Below are positions 30,298 through 38,604 of a DNA stretch of 64,000 nt, piece after piece. How positions within the stretch are numbered: the first letter of the stretch is position 1; every line of letters begins with the position of its first letter. Both the position numbers and the translations under genes were made by a program. Under the pieces are notes generated by a model, which was given only the letters and a program-made list of their open reading frames with translations, was not told the DNA's origin and searched no databases. This DNA comes from Deinococcus alpinitundrae (GTDB taxonomy: Bacteria; Deinococcota; Deinococci; Deinococcales; Deinococcaceae): the NCBI RefSeq assembly GCF_009982895.1, contig NZ_WXZL01000001.1, forward strand, positions 282,335 to 346,334. Reading direction: 5' to 3'.

Positions 30298-30962
30298 GGT
30301 TCCTCAAACCCCACGCGGCTCAGTATGGCAACCTGCCGCGCCAGGGCCGTCAATTTCCAAGCAAAACCCGACCCAGATTGATATGGGGTGTCCACCCATT
30401 CTCCTTGTCTGTCCGTCAAATTTTCCTTTGAAATGAGTCCAAGTTGCTCAAGCCCAAGCAGAGAAGCAACAAATTCCTGCCGTGAAAGACCATGCACTGA
30501 TACCTGGGAATCATTGGGAATAAAATCCTGGTAAGGATCAATCGGATCAAGGATCTGGAAATACTCGACAAATACTCGTAATTCCCGGTCCGACATACTC
30601 TCAATAATCCGCATCGTTTGAAACTTGTCCAGTTGAGGGCGTGGAAAGCTCAGCGAGCAGCCAGCCAGAGCGCGGGCGATGAAGTGAAGTTTGTTTTCCG
30701 TCTCAGCAACTTCTGCGGCCCTGACAGCTTGAATCACGTTGGCTGTAAAGGAATCGGACTTGACATATTCCCTGTCCAGAGTGAGTTGTCCAGCCATGAC
30801 TTTCTGGTTGAGCAGACCAACTTCATACTGCAGAGCACCTTCAAGCTGCTCTATTTTTCGTTGGCTGGCCGCGATGTAGACGCCTTGAAGAACCGTCACG
30901 GGGATGTTGACGCCGGGAATGGTCGACAGGATTGGCAAAAGCCGCTCCAGGTGTTGGCTCAC
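30294..30962 (-). CDS. unknown protein inserted in the NAD salvage operon
   Basis: A 222-residue protein of no recognised family. Residues 8-32 are hydrophobic (ILSTIPGVNIPVTVLQGVYI) and could be a membrane or amphipathic segment. A helical middle follows (DSFTANVIQAVRAAEVAE). The C-terminal 60 residues have a winged-helix-like pattern (FVASLLGLEQLGLIS, then FAWKLTALARQVAIL). The DNA is visibly AT-richer than its neighbours (for example 30415-30560), pointing to foreign origin. Yet it overlaps nadV by GTGA and pnuC by ATGA, so it is translationally coupled on both sides. Its role is unknown. Confidence 0.85.
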   Translation of the reverse strand: MSQHLERLLPILSTIPGVNIPVTVLQGVYIAASQRKIEQLEGALQYEVGLLNQKVMAGQLTLDREYVKSDSFTANVIQAVRAAEVAETENKLHFIARALAGCSLSFPRPQLDKFQTMRIIESMSDRELRVFVEYFQILDPIDPYQDFIPNDSQVSVHGLSRQEFVASLLGLEQLGLISKENLTDRQGEWVDTPYQSGSGFAWKLTALARQVAILSRVGFEEP

Positions 30963-32356
30963 GCCCGCCCCCTCACCACATCCAGCGTCTCGTCCACCAG
31001 CACTTCGCCGTCGCGGTACACCACGCGCATCACGCTGTCCGGATACGCGGTGTCGAAGGTCTGATACTGCCGCGTCACCAGGCGCTGGCCTTCGCGCACC
31101 AGATCGAGCACGCCGTCCTTGCTGCGCTTGCCGGGGTCGGTCACCGGGTCTTTGTAAATCGGCTGGAAGTACTCGCCCTCGGGACCGTCAATCAGCGCGG
31201 CGCTGGCCTTATAGGCAAAGCGTTGGGTGTCGCGGTCCACTTTTTGCAGCAGCGCCCCGCCCATGCCGAAGGTGACATTTTCGGTGGAGAAGCCGTCCAC
31301 GATCAAGTTCTGCAAAATCTCGCGGATTGAGTCCTCGTCCACGCCGTCGCCCTGAATGACCCGCACGTGGTTGAGCAGCATGAAGCCCTTGCTGTTGGTG
31401 GTCGTGCCGAACTTGGCCGCCAGCGCGCGAACGGCCAGTCGCACCATCGCCGCCGGATCTCCGCTGTCGGGCCGTACCACCAGGGTTCCGCCGCTGTCGA
31501 TGACCTGCTGGCGCAGCGTTTCACCCCAGTGAGTATTGATAGCGTATTTGAGGTCGTAACTGTCGCTTACCACCGCGTAGACGCCGCCGGGCTTGCCGAA
31601 CTTCTCCACCATGTTGCGGTAGGCGTCGACCTCGTGTTCCTTACCCCAGCTGGTAATGGTGCTGTGCTCGGCGGCGGGAATGGAGAAGGCGGCGATGTCG
31701 GCCCCGTAGTAGTTGCGCCCAGTCCGCAGCGCTTCGAGCGTGTCACTGCCCTGAAAGTTAATGAGATGCGCCAGCCCGCCCAGGCCCGCGCTCTCGCGGC
31801 TTGATACGCCCCGGCTGCCGAAGTCGTGCAGCTTGAACGGCAGTTCCTCGGCGGCCCGGTCGGAGGTTTGCTCCAGCGCGGTCTTGAGAATCTCGCGCAG
31901 GTAGTAGCTCTGGGTGGCGACCGTGGTGGTGTACCAGACGCGCATCAGCATGGTTTCGAACCAGCCGGGCAGCCAGGACACTTCGGGGTCGGTGTTGGTG
32001 ACGGTCATCAGGGCGTTGTGCACGGGCACGAGCATGCCCTCCGGCACGGCGCGGATTTCCAGCGGGAGCTTGCCGCCGTGCTTGTTGACGATGTGCATCC
32101 AGCCGTCATAGGGAAACGGCTCGCCGTGCGCGGTGATCAGCGCTCTGGCTTCCTCCACCATCTCGGCAGTGACGCGCACGCTCAGGGAACGCTTGAGGAT
32201 GTACTGCAGGCCAAAGAATCGGGTGGCCGGGTAGCGTCCGCCGCGCGATTCCAGGTAGGAAAACAGCTTGCGGGTGCCTTTGGGGTATTGAAGAAAGTGG
32301 CTGGCCTTGTAGCTGTCGGTGTCGAGAATGATGTTGTTGTCGGCGAGGGGATTCAT
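30959..32356 (-). CDS. nadV: nicotinamide phosphoribosyltransferase
   Basis: This 465-residue enzyme converts nicotinamide and PRPP to NMN, the committed step of the deamidation-free NAD salvage route. Signatures are NNIILDTDSYKASHFLQYP at the start, GSRGVSSRESAGLGG, the substrate loop SIPAAEHSTITSWG, and VVRPDSGDP for PRPP. AAGGAG lies 6 nt before ATG 32356, which is chosen over the longer frame to 32464 that overlaps the phosphatase. It is the fourth gene of the operon; its TGA overlaps the GTG of the unknown gene. Confidence 0.96.
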   Translation of the reverse strand: MNPLADNNIILDTDSYKASHFLQYPKGTRKLFSYLESRGGRYPATRFFGLQYILKRSLSVRVTAEMVEEARALITAHGEPFPYDGWMHIVNKHGGKLPLEIRAVPEGMLVPVHNALMTVTNTDPEVSWLPGWFETMLMRVWYTTTVATQSYYLREILKTALEQTSDRAAEELPFKLHDFGSRGVSSRESAGLGGLAHLINFQGSDTLEALRTGRNYYGADIAAFSIPAAEHSTITSWGKEHEVDAYRNMVEKFGKPGGVYAVVSDSYDLKYAINTHWGETLRQQVIDSGGTLVVRPDSGDPAAMVRLAVRALAAKFGTTTNSKGFMLLNHVRVIQGDGVDEDSIREILQNLIVDGFSTENVTFGMGGALLQKVDRDTQRFAYKASAALIDGPEGEYFQPIYKDPVTDPGKRSKDGVLDLVREGQRLVTRQYQTFDTAYPDSVMRVVYRDGEVLVDETLDVVRGRA

Positions 32357-32391
32357 GGTGTGCTCCTTGTCTGTGGTGTGGAAGAGGACGA

Positions 32392-32958
32392 TCAGCCGCG
32401 CTGCGCTGCGCCGTACTGCTTCACGAACTCCGGTTGCCTGTTTTCGATGGCCCCCGGACGGCAACTGCGGGTGAGATCAATGGCCTGCTGAGCGCCCAGG
32501 CCAGCCCGAATAAGTAAGCAGGCCGCCAGCGTGCCGGAGCGCCCCAGTCCGCCAAGACAATGCACCACGATGGTTTTTCCAGCTTGCAGCTCGGCGTACA
32601 GCTCGTCTACCAGGGCAGCGAAGGTGGTCGGGTCGCTGGGCACGTTTTGATCCACAATCGGGTAGCGGCGCACTGTCAGAGCGGCTTGCCGGGCCAGCTC
32701 GTCGTACTGGCCCATGCCGTAGCGCTCTCCCTCATCCTCCTCCATCAGATTGACCAGCAGGTCTACCTGCTCAGCTTTCAGCGCGGCGAAGTCGATGGCA
32801 AGGTCGCGCTGATGCACCACGCTGCTGAAGAGTGACGCGCCTTTCTTGCTCGGCGCAATCGTCAGGCCCAGGTGTCCAGGCCACAGCGGGGCGGCGGTCT
32901 TGTCCTCGATCCAGATGATCCGCATCGGGTTGTTCTGACTGGTCTGTACGCTGCTCAT
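32392..32958 (-). CDS. CDKN3-type dual-specificity protein phosphatase
   Basis: This 188-residue enzyme has the cysteine phosphatase signature His133-Cys134-x5-Arg140 (VVHCLGGLGRSG) and a general-acid loop near residues 98-108. MEEDEGERYGMGQYDEL resembles the CDKN3 group, which in bacteria is often fused or linked to ADP-ribosylglycohydrolase. It may dephosphorylate a protein or an ADP-ribose phosphate product. ATG 32958 overlaps the glycohydrolase stop as ATGA, so the two are translated together. Confidence 0.88.
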   Translation of the reverse strand: MSSVQTSQNNPMRIIWIEDKTAAPLWPGHLGLTIAPSKKGASLFSSVVHQRDLAIDFAALKAEQVDLLVNLMEEDEGERYGMGQYDELARQAALTVRRYPIVDQNVPSDPTTFAALVDELYAELQAGKTIVVHCLGGLGRSGTLAACLLIRAGLGAQQAIDLTRSCRPGAIENRQPEFVKQYGAAQRG

Positions 32959-33968
32959 TGCCACACTCCTCCAAACGCCGTCGCGCAGCGCTGCAACTCG
33001 CCCGCATACTCGATTCGCGTCTGCCACTCCGCCGGAAACGCCCCCAGCCCTAAGTACGCCCCGGCAAACGTCCCGGCGAGGCAGGCCAGCGAGTCGCTGT
33101 CGCCTTTCGTGACGGCGGCGCGGCGCAGACTCTCCAGCGGGTCCGTCGGGGTCAGCAGGAAGCACAGCAGCCCGGTGGCGAGCGCTTCCTCGGCGATCCA
33201 ACCTTCTCCGGTAAAGTCACAGGGGTCGGCGTCGTCAGAGATGCCGGAAGTGAGCGCGGCGTCCAGGCGGGCCAGCACGCCCAGGCACTCGTCCCAACCT
33301 TGTGAGGTGTAGGCCTGAGGACTGGAAGCCCCGTAGTGCTGCCAGAGATCGCCCAGCCATTCGGCGTGGTAGACCTTGCGCTGAGCCTGCGCGTAAGCCG
33401 TCAGCGCCCCTGGCAGCTGTGCGGGCGCAGTCCCCGAGATCAGCAACCAGATCGTCTGCGCGGTGAGGTCGGCAGCGGCCAGGGCAGTGGGATGGCCGTG
33501 CGTCAGGGCAGCTTGCAGCTGGGCCGCGCCCGCACGAATCCGGTCGTCGGCAATAAATCCTACCGGCTGCACCCGCATGTTGGCTCCGCAGCCCTTGCTC
33601 CCGGTCACGGTGGCGGTCTGCCACGCCCCACCGTGCTGCAAGTGATGGCAGGCGGTCAGACAGGTGTGGCCAGGAGCGCGGTTGTTCTCGGGATCATGGA
33701 GCCAGGCAATAAACTCGGCCCTCAGCGCCGTTTCCAGCGCGGCGGGCGTCTGTTCGGACGTGCCCAGCAGAGCGCGGGCCACCGCCAACATCATCTGGGT
33801 GTCGTCAGTGACGCGGCCCGCGTGAATGTCGGTGGGGCCGCTGGGCGCGAACGACTGTCGGATATGCGCCAGGCTGAGCATGAACTCGGTGGGTGCGGCC
33901 AGTGCGTCGCCGTAAGCTGCGCCGAAGAGAACGCCGCCGATCTGGTCTGGGATGGAGACATGGGGCAT
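32955..33968 (-). CDS. ADP-ribosylglycohydrolase family protein
   Basis: This 337-residue protein matches the DraG/ARH family that removes ADP-ribose from modified proteins or nucleic acids with Mg2+ or Mn2+. Metal-binding motifs are at both ends: TDDTQM (54-59) and KGDSDSLACLAG near the C-terminus; GAAYGDALAAPTEF opens the fold. AAAGGAG lies 5 nt before ATG 33968. Its location in an NAD salvage operon implies recycling of ADP-ribose linked to NAD-consuming modification. Confidence 0.92.
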   Translation of the reverse strand: MPHVSIPDQIGGVLFGAAYGDALAAPTEFMLSLAHIRQSFAPSGPTDIHAGRVTDDTQMMLAVARALLGTSEQTPAALETALRAEFIAWLHDPENNRAPGHTCLTACHHLQHGGAWQTATVTGSKGCGANMRVQPVGFIADDRIRAGAAQLQAALTHGHPTALAAADLTAQTIWLLISGTAPAQLPGALTAYAQAQRKVYHAEWLGDLWQHYGASSPQAYTSQGWDECLGVLARLDAALTSGISDDADPCDFTGEGWIAEEALATGLLCFLLTPTDPLESLRRAAVTKGDSDSLACLAGTFAGAYLGLGAFPAEWQTRIEYAGELQRCATAFGGVWQ

Positions 33969-34011
33969 GGAAACTCCTTTGGGTGGGCCGTGGTTGCCAG
34001 GCAAACTGTTG

Positions 34012-35055
34012 TCAACCCCGCATCAGAAAGTGCTCGATGATGGCGTGGTGGTCTTCGAAGAACAACTCCGGCGACGAGAGCGCCTCGCTCAGCGGCAACC
34101 AGAAGGCGTCAGCGGCGTCACTGCCGGGCCGGAGTACCGGCAGTTGCCCGATGCCCAAATCGAACTGGAAAGCGTGCGAGACGGTGCGTCCCCGCAGGCT
34201 GCGGCCCGGATAATCGAACACCGCCTGCGAACGCTGGTACGCCGCCAGATCGCTGATCTGCAAGCCCGTTTCCTCCACCACCTCGCGGATGCAGGAGGCC
34301 AGCAGTGTCTCAGCAGTGTCCAGAAACCCGCCGGGCATCGCCAACCGCCCGCGCCCAGGTTGCTCGGCGCGCCGCACCACCAGCACATGTCCGCTGCGGA
34401 TCACCACCGCGTCGGTGGTCACGAACACCACCGGGTACGGCGTGCCTGCCCAGGCTGCCCGGTAGTCCTGCACGTAGCGGTACTCGGCCTGCAACTCGGC
34501 AAAGTCGGGCGTCTGCCGGAAGCGCTCCAGAAACACCCACACGGCGGGCGGCACGATGCTCCGTACCCGTTCCAGATCGTCTTCGAAGTAGGCGCGGCGC
34601 ACCTCAGTGGCGCTCAGCGAGCTCACCACATGCGTCGGCAGGAATTCCCAGGCCGGAAACGACCGCAGGTAATAGCTGCTCTCGTCCTTGAGGTGCCCGA
34701 TCAGCGCCACGTCGCTGCTGCCGTGGGTGTGGGCCGCCACGCCGCGCTGCACCTCGCTGAGCCACAGCGACTCGTTGTAGTAGTAGTCGCGCACATGCAC
34801 GAACAACACCCGGCTGGGCCGAATCCCCACCTCACGCAGCAACTCCACGATGACCGCTTGGCGCTCCTCGGCGGTAAACGGGTTCTTGGCGTTGCGGGCT
34901 GCCCGCGCCGAGCCGATCACCACGATCAGCTTTTGCACCTGCATCAGCGCTTCCTGCATCACCTCAAGGTGCGCGGCGTGTGGCGGCTCGAAGCGTCCGA
35001 TATACACCCCGAAGGTGCGTCTGCGGGTACGTTGGGGGGAGGATGAATCACTCAT
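34012..35055 (-). CDS. nadM: bifunctional NMN adenylyltransferase / Nudix ADP-ribose pyrophosphatase
   Basis: This 347-residue fusion has a NadM-type NMN adenylyltransferase with [10 protein letters not shown] (20-29) and [12 protein letters not shown], followed from about residue 205 by a Nudix domain. The Nudix box is [20 protein letters not shown] and continues ETGL. It makes NAD from NMN and splits ADP-ribose. The same fusion is known in Synechocystis and Francisella. It is the first gene of the operon; ATG 35055 lies inside a double inverted repeat. A second NMN adenylyltransferase (nadR) ends the operon. Confidence 0.94.
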   Translation of the reverse strand: MSDSSSPQRTRRRTFGVYIGRFEPPHAAHLEVMQEALMQVQKLIVVIGSARAARNAKNPFTAEERQAVIVELLREVGIRPSRVLFVHVRDYYYNESLWLSEVQRGVAAHTHGSSDVALIGHLKDESSYYLRSFPAWEFLPTHVVSSLSATEVRRAYFEDDLERVRSIVPPAVWVFLERFRQTPDFAELQAEYRYVQDYRAAWAGTPYPVVFVTTDAVVIRSGHVLVVRRAEQPGRGRLAMPGGFLDTAETLLASCIREVVEETGLQISDLAAYQRSQAVFDYPGRSLRGRTVSHAFQFDLGIGQLPVLRPGSDAADAFWLPLSEALSSPELFFEDHHAIIEHFLMRG

Positions 35056-35093
35056 GTCTCATAATCTAAATGACTATTTATGAGTTAAATGAG
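35051..35093. promoter_or_regulatory. double inverted repeat at the start of the NAD operon
   Basis: CTCATAA (35058-35064) and TTATGAG (35078-35084) are separated by 13 bases, and an outer pair CTCAT (35051-35055) and ATGAG (35089-35093) repeats the core. The AT-rich block covers the likely promoter and the start codon of nadM. It is a strong operator candidate. NrtR encoded at 51247 is the obvious partner, by inference. Confidence 0.55.
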
Positions 35094-35196
35094 ATCAAAA
35101 GGTGACATCCGCACCCGGATTTCTGCCTATCCACTCACCACTCACCCATCCCCCATCCTCCGCCATCTGGCCGATTCTGCCCTGACCTAATTTTGA

Positions 35197-35202
35197 TAGC
35201 CT
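35197..35202 (+). promoter_or_regulatory. -10 TAGCCT, 6 nt before ATG 35209
   Basis: The leaderless layout decides ATG 35209 as the start of the MFS gene. Confidence 0.6.
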
Positions 35203-35208
35203 GATCGG

Positions 35209-36465
35209 ATGCAAAGGCCCCGAGCCGCCCTGACCTTCATCCTCATCACCGCACTGATCGACATCATGGGCATCGGACTGATCATCCCGGTGCTGCCGCT
35301 GCTGATCAAGGAGCTGGCCGGGTCGGCAGCGGCAGGGGCGCGCTACATCGGCATCTTTACCGCCATCTACGCGGTCATGCAATTTGTCTTCGCGCCGATT
35401 CTGGGGACGTTGTCAGACCGCTATGGCCGCCGCCCGGTGCTGCTGCTGAGTCTGCTCGGTATCGGGCTGGATTACCTCCTGCTGGCCTTTGCGCCCACGC
35501 TGTGGTGGCTGTTTCTCGGGCGGGTCGTCGCGGGCATCACCGGAGCCAGCCTGACCGTCGCCAACGCCTACATCGCCGACGTTTCCGCGCCCGAGGACCG
35601 CGCCAAGAACTTCGGCAAGCTGGGAGCGACTTTCGGGGTGGGCTTCATCCTGGGACCGGCGCTGGGCGGCTTGCTGGGTGACTACGGCCTGCGGGTGCCG
35701 TTCATGTTCGCCGCCGGGCTGGCGCTGCTCAACATGCTCTACGGCTACTTCGTGCTGCCGGAATCGCTGCCGCCCGAATCGCGCGGTGTGCGCCTCAGCC
35801 GCCAGGACCTCAATCCCTTCAAGCCGCTCGCGGCGCTGGCCCGCTACCCGCTGATCCTGAAGATGGCCGGTGCCTTGATCGCGCTGGGGTTGGCTGGGCA
35901 GACCATCTTCTCCACCTGGGTGCTCTACACCGAGGGCGTGCTGGGCTGGAGCCCACTGCAAAACGGTCTGGCGCTGGCAGTCTTCGGCTTGATGACAGCG
36001 GTGGTGCAGGGCGGCCTGATCAGCATCTCGGTGCGCTGGCTGGGCGAGCGCCGGGCCATTGTGCTGGGTCTGACGATGGGCCTGATCGAGATGCTGGTGC
36101 TGGCCTTCGCCAAGACCTCACTGCTGCTGTACATCTCGCTGGTGGCGGGCGCACTCGGCGGACTGGCCGGTCCCACCTTGCAGGGCATCATCAGCCGCCA
36201 GGTCGGCGAGTCCGAGCAGGGCAAGGTGCAGGGTGCACTTACCGCCGTCAACAGTCTGGTGGGCGTGGTCGGGCCGCTGCTGGCCACCTGGGTCTACGCC
36301 TACTTCAACGGCGGCGGCGCGGCCTTCAAACTGCCGGGCGCGGCGTTTCTGATGGGCGCGTTCTTCTCGCTGATCGGCCTGCTGCTGGCCTGGAATGCCC
36401 TGCGCCACCTCCCCGCCCCGCCCGAAGCGGTGAGCACCGAAACCGCGCCCGCCAATCCGGCGTGA
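35209..36465 (+). CDS. MFS efflux transporter, TetA-like
   Basis: This 418-residue protein has 12 predicted membrane helices. It opens [20 protein letters not shown], and motif A is [12 protein letters not shown] between helices 2 and 3. The helix 5 glycine pattern [19 protein letters not shown] identifies a DHA1 antiporter close to the tetracycline exporters. No substrate can be assigned; many such genes in soil bacteria export unrelated compounds. It is divergent from the NAD operon, so the AT-rich region at 35051-35100 also lies upstream of it. It shares general design with the pump at 7630. Confidence 0.9.
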   Translation: MQRPRAALTFILITALIDIMGIGLIIPVLPLLIKELAGSAAAGARYIGIFTAIYAVMQFVFAPILGTLSDRYGRRPVLLLSLLGIGLDYLLLAFAPTLWWLFLGRVVAGITGASLTVANAYIADVSAPEDRAKNFGKLGATFGVGFILGPALGGLLGDYGLRVPFMFAAGLALLNMLYGYFVLPESLPPESRGVRLSRQDLNPFKPLAALARYPLILKMAGALIALGLAGQTIFSTWVLYTEGVLGWSPLQNGLALAVFGLMTAVVQGGLISISVRWLGERRAIVLGLTMGLIEMLVLAFAKTSLLLYISLVAGALGGLAGPTLQGIISRQVGESEQGKVQGALTAVNSLVGVVGPLLATWVYAYFNGGGAAFKLPGAAFLMGAFFSLIGLLLAWNALRHLPAPPEAVSTETAPANPA

Positions 36466-36501
36466 GGGCCGGCCGGGCGGCAGCTTCTCACGCCCGCGCC
36501 C

Positions 36502-36507
36502 TACACT
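36502..36507 (+). promoter_or_regulatory. -10 TACACT, 8 nt before lepB
   Basis: It supports ATG 36516 as the start of the signal peptidase gene rather than the longer frame from 36462. Confidence 0.5.
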
Positions 36508-36515
36508 CAGCCCCG

Positions 36516-37100
36516 ATGATCCGCTTCTGGCGCACCCGGCTGTGGAAGGAAGCCGCCTTGCCGCTGCTGCTCCTGTGGCTCGTCTCCACCTTCGGCCTGA
36601 CGATCGCCCGCGTGGACGGCAACAGCATGAATCCGACGCTGCACACCGGCCAGGGCATGCTGCTGCTCAAATTTCCGCGCTGGGGCCACGCCTGGCGGCT
36701 GACGGCCCTGCCCTACCGGCGCGGCGACGTGGTGATCTTCAAGGCTCCGCCGGGAAGCGAGTACGCCTGGGAAACGCTGGACGTGCTGGGACGCTGGAGC
36801 CTGCGCCACCGGCCTTACAACATCAAGCGGGTGGTGGGCCTGCCCGGCGATGCGGTGGAAATCATCGGCGGCCAGTTGCGGGTCAATGGGCGGGCGGTGG
36901 CCGATACGCATGCCAGCGGCCCCGCCGCCCAGGACGAGGCCGCTGTGCAGGTGCCACCCAACACCCTCTACGTGCTGGGCGACAACCGCCTGCTGGCCGA
37001 GAGCGTGGATTCGCGCTTCTACGGCCCCGTCAGCGTCAGCGACGTGGCGGGCACGGCCAATCTGAGCCTGTGGCCGCCGGAGCGGGTGGGCGGGCCGTAA
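36516..37100 (+). CDS. lepB: signal peptidase I
   Basis: This 194-residue membrane protease removes signal peptides from exported proteins. One membrane anchor covers residues 13-31. The catalytic Ser37 is in GNSMNPTL and Lys104 is in YNIKRVVGLPGD; box E is VLGDNRLLAESVDSRFYG. All five type I boxes are present. ATG 36516 directly precedes the basic stretch RFWRTRLWK before the helix. It follows the MFS gene by 50 bases and has its own -10 hexamer. Confidence 0.95.
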   Translation: MIRFWRTRLWKEAALPLLLLWLVSTFGLTIARVDGNSMNPTLHTGQGMLLLKFPRWGHAWRLTALPYRRGDVVIFKAPPGSEYAWETLDVLGRWSLRHRPYNIKRVVGLPGDAVEIIGGQLRVNGRAVADTHASGPAAQDEAAVQVPPNTLYVLGDNRLLAESVDSRFYGPVSVSDVAGTANLSLWPPERVGGP

Positions 37101-37109
37101 GCCAGGGGC

Positions 37110-37607
37110 TCAGTTGGAGTGGCCCGCACTGGCCGCCGCGTCGTTCTGTTCGTCTTCCAGCGCCTTGTAAGCGCAGGCCGCCGCCAGCACAGCCAGGGCC
37201 AGCGGCACCCCGCCGATCTGAATGTTCACGTCCTTGCCGTCGAAGGTGCCGCCGATGCGCCCGGTCAGGTGCTGGCCGCCCAGCGTCAGGTTCAGGTCCT
37301 TGCCGTCCAGGCGGCCCGAGAAGCGGCCCTGGGCGCGGTTGCCGCTGATCTCGAGGCGCACGTCGTCGCCGTCGATGCGCCCGCCGAGGCGCACCTGCAC
37401 GTGCGAGTCGCTCACCTCGCCGTCCGCGTCGAAGCCGCCGAAGTGGCCGCCGATCCGCCCGCTGACCTGATCGCCCCTGAGCCGCACGTCGATGTCCTTG
37501 CCGTTGAAGGTGCCGCCGATGCGTCCGTGCAGTCTCTCACCGTCCCAGTCGGCGTGAATGTCGTAGCCCTGGGTCAGGCCGCCGATGCGTCCGTTGAACT
37601 CTGCCAT
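37110..37607 (-). CDS. six-repeat GRIGG protein, unknown
   Basis: This 165-residue protein consists of about six imperfect repeats of 21-23 residues with the core GRIGGTFxGKDVxxxLxG (for example GRIGGTFNGKDIDVRL and GRIGGTFDGKDVNIQI), and ends in a hydrophobic stretch GGVPLALAVLAAACAYKAL. The alternation of Gly and hydrophobic residues suggests a beta-solenoid or beta-prism. The final hydrophobic segment could anchor it. CAGACT lies 6 nt before ATG 37607, favouring that start over the frame to 37661. No family is recognised and no function is proposed. Confidence 0.8.
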   Translation of the reverse strand: MAEFNGRIGGLTQGYDIHADWDGERLHGRIGGTFNGKDIDVRLRGDQVSGRIGGHFGGFDADGEVSDSHVQVRLGGRIDGDDVRLEISGNRAQGRFSGRLDGKDLNLTLGGQHLTGRIGGTFDGKDVNIQIGGVPLALAVLAAACAYKALEDEQNDAAASAGHSN

Positions 37608-37718
37608 GCCCACAGTCTGACAACGTTCTGGCCCCGGTAGGCACGCGGCGTCTGAAGTCAATCTGAATCGTCTTCCCGCGCTTTGCAGGCATCCATCACG
37701 GCCAGCACCAGCGGCACC

Positions 37719-38549
37719 TCAGCGGGCGAAGCTCAGTGGCGGGTACGTCACGACCTCGGCGATGCCCTGCGCGTCGAGGCGGGTGATAAAGCCCGCGCCG
37801 GGGATGTAGGCCATGGCGCTGTCGATGTCGAGGCACTGCCGACCCGCGTAGGGCAACGGCGCGCCGGGTTCCTCGCCCTGGCTGCCGAGCAGCAGATTGA
37901 TGGGCGTGTGGCCGTGAACGACCCGCTCGCTGCCGAAGGTGTCCATCACTCGCCGGATGAGCGGCCCGCCCTCCGGACTGGCAAAGGCCATGCGCGCGGC
38001 GAAGGCGCTCAGGAATTCCTGCCAGACTTTGGGGTCGCTGGAAGCGAGTTTGGCCGCCACCTTGGCGTTGACTTCCGGCACGCTGCGGCCCAGCTTGAGG
38101 TACATGGCGCTGTCGGCGTGCTGCATCAGCCAGGGACCGACCCGCAGCATGGCTGGGCGCTCCGAGAGCCAGCCGAGGTCACCGGGTTCGATGCGGGCCA
38201 TGTCGCGCGGCTGGCCGCCATTGCTGTGCCAGTACTCGTAAAAGCCCAGATCGTCGCGGGGGTCTTTCTGGCGAAACAGCATCGCGGCCAGAAACATCAC
38301 CTCGTGGTTGCCGAGCAGCGCATCGACCCGCCCCCCCACCAGCGTGGCCTGGCGCTGCAAGGTGCGCACCAGTCGCATCACGCCCGCGCCGTCCTCGCCC
38401 CGGTCGAGGTAATCGCCCAGAAACACCAGATGCGCCTCACCGCCGCGCCACGAGCCGTCGAAATCGGTGAGGCCCGCACGCAGCAGCAGCAGCTTGAGCT
38501 TGCCCAGCGCACCATGGATATCGCCCACCACCCAGAGGGTCTCCGACAT
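37719..38549 (-). CDS. metallophosphoesterase, PPP-type
   Basis: This 276-residue protein has the calcineurin-like motif set: GDIHG (residues 8-12), GDYLDRG, LLGNHEVM and VVHGHTP. These are the PPP-family ligands for two metals. It is closest to bacterial Ser/Thr phosphatase or diadenosine tetraphosphatase relatives. ATG 38549 starts one residue before SETLWVVGDIHG. An in-frame GTG at 38612 overlaps the hspR stop and would add 21 Pro-rich residues. It is co-transcribed with hspR. Confidence 0.9.
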   Translation of the reverse strand: MSETLWVVGDIHGALGKLKLLLLRAGLTDFDGSWRGGEAHLVFLGDYLDRGEDGAGVMRLVRTLQRQATLVGGRVDALLGNHEVMFLAAMLFRQKDPRDDLGFYEYWHSNGGQPRDMARIEPGDLGWLSERPAMLRVGPWLMQHADSAMYLKLGRSVPEVNAKVAAKLASSDPKVWQEFLSAFAARMAFASPEGGPLIRRVMDTFGSERVVHGHTPINLLLGSQGEEPGAPLPYAGRQCLDIDSAMAYIPGAGFITRLDAQGIAEVVTYPPLSFAR

Positions 38550-38604
38550 CGGCAGGATGTTCGGGGGCGCGCTGGGCCTGGGCGCTGGTCCGTTGCCAGG
38601 CGAG

